From NCBI RefSeq assembly GCF_002210225.1, contig NZ_MWUJ01000002.1:248001-312000 (forward strand): 64,000 bases of DNA, read 5' to 3'. The position numbers were made by a program, and so were the translations under genes. How positions within the stretch are numbered: the stretch's first letter is position 1; each line of letters starts with the position of its first letter. This stretch comes from Geofilum rhodophaeum. Lineage in GTDB: Bacteria > Bacteroidota > Bacteroidia > Bacteroidales > Marinilabiliaceae. Below, in pieces: positions 60,632 to 64,000 of the stretch. The notes beneath the pieces were generated by a model. The model did not search any database. It saw nothing but the letters and a program-made list of their open reading frames with translations, and was not told the origin of the DNA.

Positions 60632-61357
60632 GTGTTGAATGTACACTCCATAGAGTCGCTGGGCACCTTCGACGGACCCGGCATTCGTTTGGTGTTTTTT
60701 TTGCAGGGCTGCAATTTCAAATGCCTCTACTGCGCCAATCCCGACACCATCGCCTTTGAGGGAGGGAATCCCTATGCCACCGAGGACCTGGTGGCCATGG
60801 CCCGTCGTCAGCAGCCCTTTTTTGGCAAAAAGGGCGGAATTACCGTTTCAGGCGGTGAGCCGCTGATTCAGGCCAAAGGCCTGATTGAGCTTTTCAAAGC
60901 CCTCAAGGAGGCCGGCTTTCATACCTGCATCGATACCAACGGAAGTCTGCTCAACGACGACGTTAAGGAACTGTTGGACTACACCGATTTGGTTTTGCTC
61001 GACATTAAGCAGGCGCAGGAAGAACGCCACCGCAAGCTAACTGGACGCTCCAATGCACGCACCCTGGCCTTTGCCGATTATTTGGCGCAAAGGGGCAAGG
61101 CGACCTGGATTCGTTACGTGCTGGTGCCCGGCTACTCCGATGCCGAAGAGGATTTGCATGCCCTGGGGCAACGGATTATGGATATGCCCAACATCGAAAA
61201 GCTGGAGATACAACCTTATCACAAACTGGGCGTACATAAGTATGCCTCCCTGGGTTGGGCGTACGCCTTGTCGGATGTTCCCGCCAATACAGCGGAGGCC
61301 TTGCTTAAAGCCAAAGCCCTTTTCCAGGCCTACGTGCCCGAAGTAGTCATCAATTAA
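60632..61357 (+). CDS. pflA: Pyruvate formate-lyase-activating enzyme
   Basis: 241 residues from GTG 60632 (MLNVHSIESLGTFDGPGIR), chosen because PflA starts just before VHSIESLG; TTG 60587 lies in the hairpin and TTG 60635 is the next option. The radical SAM motif is CNFKCLYCANPD (CxxxCxxC), followed by GGITVSGGEPLIQAKGLIELFKALKEAGFHTCIDTNGS and DLVLLDIKQAQEERHRKLTG, all as in PflA. It uses SAM to make the glycyl radical on PflB under anoxia. Terminator-like hairpin upstream suggests partly separate expression. Confidence 0.95.
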   Translation: MLNVHSIESLGTFDGPGIRLVFFLQGCNFKCLYCANPDTIAFEGGNPYATEDLVAMARRQQPFFGKKGGITVSGGEPLIQAKGLIELFKALKEAGFHTCIDTNGSLLNDDVKELLDYTDLVLLDIKQAQEERHRKLTGRSNARTLAFADYLAQRGKATWIRYVLVPGYSDAEEDLHALGQRIMDMPNIEKLEIQPYHKLGVHKYASLGWAYALSDVPANTAEALLKAKALFQAYVPEVVIN

Positions 61358-61389
61358 GTCTGCCCTGCAGCATTTCAAAGCAAACCATT

Positions 61390-62169
61390 ATGTCCTTTTC
61401 CTCTCCGGCCGAACTGGTTCAGAAAGCCAGCGATACGGCCCTGCATAAAAACAAAAACGGCCTTCGTACCACTTTTATTCTGGCCTTCCTGGCCGGTGCC
61501 TACATCGCCCTGGGCGGCTTATTAGCCCTGGTGGTGGGCGGAGGCATCCCCGGTATTGCTGAGGCCAATCCGGGACTGCAAAAACTTTTTATGGGGGCGG
61601 TTTTCCCCCTGGGCCTTTTTTTGTGTGTGGTGGCGGGGGCCGACTTGTTTACCGGCAATACGGCCTATTTTGTGCCGCCCCTGTTGTCGGGCAAAATCAG
61701 TCTGTGGCGCTTACTGCGCAACTGGGGATGGGTTTACCTGGGCAACTTTGTGGGCGCGCTGTTTGTCGCCTGGTTGTTGGGCTGGCAGACCGGCATTTTT
61801 GCTGAGAGTCCCTGGCTCGACAGCCTTATGCACCTGGCGGAGCATAAGACCAGTGCTTCTTTTTGGGTGGTTTTTGCCAAAGGGGTAGGCGCCAACTGGC
61901 TGGTGGCCCTTGCCGTGTGGGCCGCCTTTGCTGCCAACGACATTACCGGGAAACTGCTGGCACTTTGGTTTCCGGTCATGGCCTTTGTGGCTATGGGCTT
62001 TGAGCACAGCGTGGCCAATATGTTCTTTTTGCCCACCGCCCTTTTTTATGGCTCCGAGGTGGGTTGGTTGTCCTTTTTGGTGAACAATTTATTGCCGGCC
62101 ACCCTGGGCAACATAGCCGGTGGTGCCTTGCTTACGGGTCTGCTCTACGCCTGGGTGTACCAAAAGTAG
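61390..62169 (+). CDS. focA: Formate/nitrite channel, FocA family
   Basis: 259 residues with six membrane helices. Family blocks: LRTTFILAFLAGAYIALGGLLALVVGGG, AVFPLGLFLCVVAGADLFTGNTAYFV, NWGWVYLGNFVGALFVAWLLGW and GVGANWLVALAVWAAFAANDITGKLLALWFPVMAFVAMGFEHSVANMFFLPTALF. The TGN and HSVANM blocks are where FocA proteins line the pore. Directly downstream of pflA (32-bp gap), so it probably exports formate made by PflB and may take it back at low pH. NirC-type nitrite transport cannot be excluded from sequence, but context favours formate. Confidence 0.93.
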   Translation: MSFSSPAELVQKASDTALHKNKNGLRTTFILAFLAGAYIALGGLLALVVGGGIPGIAEANPGLQKLFMGAVFPLGLFLCVVAGADLFTGNTAYFVPPLLSGKISLWRLLRNWGWVYLGNFVGALFVAWLLGWQTGIFAESPWLDSLMHLAEHKTSASFWVVFAKGVGANWLVALAVWAAFAANDITGKLLALWFPVMAFVAMGFEHSVANMFFLPTALFYGSEVGWLSFLVNNLLPATLGNIAGGALLTGLLYAWVYQK

Positions 62170-62227
62170 TCCGGCTTGGCGTTCCGCCCCGAAAAACTTA
62201 ATTTTGGGCAGAGCATAAAGAGGCAAT

Positions 62228-62959
62228 ATGGCAGATTCTATTCCTTATGAAATGGAGGTGGAGGGCATCGGAAAGGTGTCCTTTCGTCGTCATCCGCGCA
62301 CTACGCGACTGTCTATTCGCATTAAACCTCTGGAAGGGGTTCAGGTTCTGATGCCGCCTCATGGCACAGTCAATGAAGCGCTGGACTTTGTTCGTCTTAA
62401 AAGAGACTGGATTGTTCAGGGGCTTCATCAGATGGCCCGACACGAAGCAGGCCAAACCTTGTTTGACGAGCAGAGTGAATTTAAAACGTGCAGTTTCCAG
62501 TTGAAAATTGAAAAAGCCGACCGTGGTGATGTGCGGCTCTTTTTGCACGACGGCGTTTTGCTGGTCCAGTATCCCCAACATCTTCCGGTGCAGCACCCAC
62601 CCATACAGGAAGCCATTCGTTATGGCATCGAAGAGGCTTTGCGCAAGGCGGCGCACCGCCATTTGCCGACACGCCTGCAACAGCTGGCACAGCAATATGG
62701 ATTTATTTACCAACGTGTTTTTATAAAAAACCTGAAGAGTCGCTGGGGCAGTTGTTCCGGCGTCAACAACATCAACCTGAACCTGCACCTGATGCGCTTG
62801 CCGGAGGCCCTGATCGACTATGTGCTTTTGCATGAGCTCTGTCACACCCGGGAGAAGAACCACGGGCCCCGGTTTTGGGCGCTGCTCGACCGTTGTACCG
62901 GCGGACAGGCCCGGCAGCTCGACAGGGCCATGAAGGATTACCGCACCCGTATTTACTAA
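62228..62959 (+). CDS. YgjP-like zinc metallopeptidase-domain protein
   Basis: 243 residues. N-terminal half with FRRHPRTTRLSIRIKPLEGVQVLMPPHGTVNEALDFVRLKRDWI; C-terminal half with YQRVFIKNLKSRWGSCSGVNNINLNLHLMRLPEALIDYVLLHELCHTREKNHGPRFWALLDR, where HELCH is a zinc HExxH site with a further His (NHGPRFW). This matches the YgjP/DUF45 metal-dependent hydrolase family. It is probably cytoplasmic. The natural substrate is not known. Single gene between the formate channel and the following terminator. Confidence 0.9.
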   Translation: MADSIPYEMEVEGIGKVSFRRHPRTTRLSIRIKPLEGVQVLMPPHGTVNEALDFVRLKRDWIVQGLHQMARHEAGQTLFDEQSEFKTCSFQLKIEKADRGDVRLFLHDGVLLVQYPQHLPVQHPPIQEAIRYGIEEALRKAAHRHLPTRLQQLAQQYGFIYQRVFIKNLKSRWGSCSGVNNINLNLHLMRLPEALIDYVLLHELCHTREKNHGPRFWALLDRCTGGQARQLDRAMKDYRTRIY

Positions 62960-62964
62960 AAAAG

Positions 62965-63000
62965 AAAAGGGACGACGCGCAGTTGCAAGTCGTCCCTTTT
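62965..63000. terminator. Bidirectional terminator between YgjP-like gene and outer-membrane gene
   Basis: Perfect 12-bp stem AAAAGGGACGAC / GTCGTCCCTTTT, loop 12 nt. It serves the plus-strand metallopeptidase gene and the minus-strand gene ending at 63034. Confidence 0.85.
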
Positions 63001-63033
63001 ACTAAGGGTGGGGTTAAGAAGGGTTGGTTAGGG

Positions 63034-63897
63034 TTAGAAATGGATCATCAGGTAGAGGTTGCCGTAGGCAGAGGGGAAAGTAGTTTGGAGACTGCGGCTG
63101 CGGTCGCCGGGACTAACTTCTCTGTCGCCGGTAAAGTAGATCGACTCTACCATGGTTTCGTAACTCTCGTTGGCCTGACTGCCTATGGTCTGTCCGTAAA
63201 CCAGTCCCATTTCGGCACCGAGGCAAACTCCCGGCATCAGGTAGTACTCTGCACCGGTAAAGGCACCCAGTCCCAGGCTTACTTCTGCACCATAGTTTCT
63301 GGTCAGCGGACGCTGGGCAGCCGAACCACTGTAAGCAGCGGTTGAGGGAGCAGGATTCAATACGGTCATTTGGTTGCCGTATTCAAATTCCTCGTTGTAC
63401 TTGGCATAGCCAAAGAACAGATCCCCGCCAAAGAAACCTCTCAAGCGGTTTTTCCCTCTAAACATCTGGTAGCCCAATTTCAAATCGTAATTGTTGCTGA
63501 GCTCGATGCGACGGTCTTCCACTTGGTTCTGACTGAGCGGGTTTTCCATAAAAGCCGCATCGTCGGTTACGTAAAAGTTGTTGACGTCTTTTTCTGAATT
63601 GATGCGCAAGGCCAGACGAAGGGCTGCATCGTCGCTCAAAAAGTAGCGAAAATACAAAGTGTTGTCGCCCAAATTCAACTGGTTGTTGCTGCTGCCGTTG
63701 AAGGCATTGCCCAGGTAGTTCAGGAAGGGCGAGGCGTCGAAACCGATTCCGAAATCTCCGGCTTTGGGAAAGTATTCACTGCCCTGAGTGGTATTTTCCT
63801 CTTCTTGCTCCTGTTCGAAGGCCGCTGAATAGTCGTCCTGGGCAAAAACCCCGAACGAAAGCACACTCAGCAGGAATATTGTGCTGTATAATCTCAT
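63034..63897 (-). CDS. Predicted outer-membrane beta-barrel protein
   Basis: 287 residues with signal peptide (LYSTIFLLSVLSFGVFAQ). After an acidic N-terminus (FEQEQEEENTTQGSEYFPKAGDFGIGF), alternating beta-strands of outer-membrane type follow (NTLYFRYFLSDDAALRLALRI, YDLKLGYQMFRGKNRLRGFFGGDLFFGY, YGAEVSLGLGAFTGAEYYLM). It ends GNLYLMIHF with a terminal Phe. No family beyond this is recognised; it may be a small porin-like protein. It is preceded by the end of another gene on the same strand, 39 bp away, so an operon is likely. Confidence 0.7.
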   Translation of the reverse strand: MRLYSTIFLLSVLSFGVFAQDDYSAAFEQEQEEENTTQGSEYFPKAGDFGIGFDASPFLNYLGNAFNGSSNNQLNLGDNTLYFRYFLSDDAALRLALRINSEKDVNNFYVTDDAAFMENPLSQNQVEDRRIELSNNYDLKLGYQMFRGKNRLRGFFGGDLFFGYAKYNEEFEYGNQMTVLNPAPSTAAYSGSAAQRPLTRNYGAEVSLGLGAFTGAEYYLMPGVCLGAEMGLVYGQTIGSQANESYETMVESIYFTGDREVSPGDRSRSLQTTFPSAYGNLYLMIHF

Positions 63898-63936
63898 TAC
63901 AAATTTCTTTAAGTGTTTTACTTAATCAGATCCCGA

Positions 63937-64000
63937 CTACTCGTACAAGGTGCCTTCGCCAAAGCTCAAGTCGCCCAAAGCAGGTGAAGATTCATTGTAG
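63937..64000 (-). CDS. C-terminal end of a gene that runs off the window
   Basis: Reading the minus strand from the window edge, 20 codons are open and end in TAG at 63937-63939. The peptide (YNESSPALGDLSFGEGTLYE) has no recognisable motif. It precedes the outer-membrane gene on the same strand by 39 bp, so the two are probably co-transcribed. The body and start lie beyond the window. Confidence 0.4.
   Translation of the reverse strand, partial: YNESSPALGDLSFGEGTLYE

Overview
The window reads as chromosomal DNA of a Bacteroidota bacterium, most likely a marine or sediment facultative anaerobe of the Bacteroidales/Marinilabiliales type. This is inferred from gene content, not from a marker search. 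The evidence is a SusC/SusD pair with a hybrid two-component regulator, a T9SS-type C-terminal sorting domain, lipoproteins typical of the phylum, many -7 elements of the form TAnnTTTG with little Shine-Dalgarno sequence, and fermentative genes (pflB, pflA, focA). No rRNA, tRNA, CRISPR array or complete insertion sequence was seen.

Layout. 1-1.8 kb: a relatively AT-rich block with the end of a metzincin-type protease and two YwqK/MORN-like exported proteins. 1.9-2.5 kb: the C-terminal 40% of a class II fumarase with no N-terminal part. 2.6-13.7 kb (minus strand): a polysaccharide utilization locus (hybrid sensor-regulator, GH16 glucanase lipoprotein, SusC, SusD, surface glycan-binding lipoprotein), probably for a beta-1,3-glucan such as laminarin. 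13.7-19.3 kb: a membrane MutS-like ATPase, a secreted PL1 pectate lyase, a PAS protein and a WG-repeat/beta-barrel protein. 19.5-24.1 kb: an LLM flavin oxidoreductase, an ECF sigma/anti-sigma pair preceded by a perfect 23-bp inverted repeat and a cluster of REP-like palindromes, then nadB. 24.2-34.2 kb: PAP2 phosphatase, trpS, TPR-LytS kinase, dusB, LolC/E-type permease, methyltransferase, rbfA, PadR-PspC pair, metallophosphoesterase and an envelope protein.

34.2-40.1 kb is the most interesting part. An RprXY-like two-component system with cysteines in its sensor faces a gene for a small exported Cys/Lys/Ala octad-repeat peptide. The region between them carries ATTAAC repeats at helical-turn spacing. 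Just downstream, a small His-rich exported protein precedes a ZnuD-like TonB-dependent receptor, under a perfect 18-bp palindrome that overlaps its promoter and start codon. Together these suggest an envelope metal or thiol homeostasis module; the link is inference.

40.2-42.7 kb is an AT-rich CreD/winged-helix/membrane-protein cassette. 42.8-56.1 kb is mostly housekeeping (glyQS, K+/H+ antiporter, radical SAM protein, dxs, rsgA, DUF177-rpmF, fabH) with two more orphan kinases. After fabH lies a hairpin-forming repeat element with a 49-bp direct repeat. 56.4-58.1 kb has a 2-hydroxyacid-dehydrogenase-like protein with atypical active-site motifs, convergent with an aspartate-dehydrogenase-like gene. 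58.3-62.2 kb is the pyruvate formate-lyase/formate channel cluster. The window ends with a YgjP-like metallopeptidase and envelope proteins.
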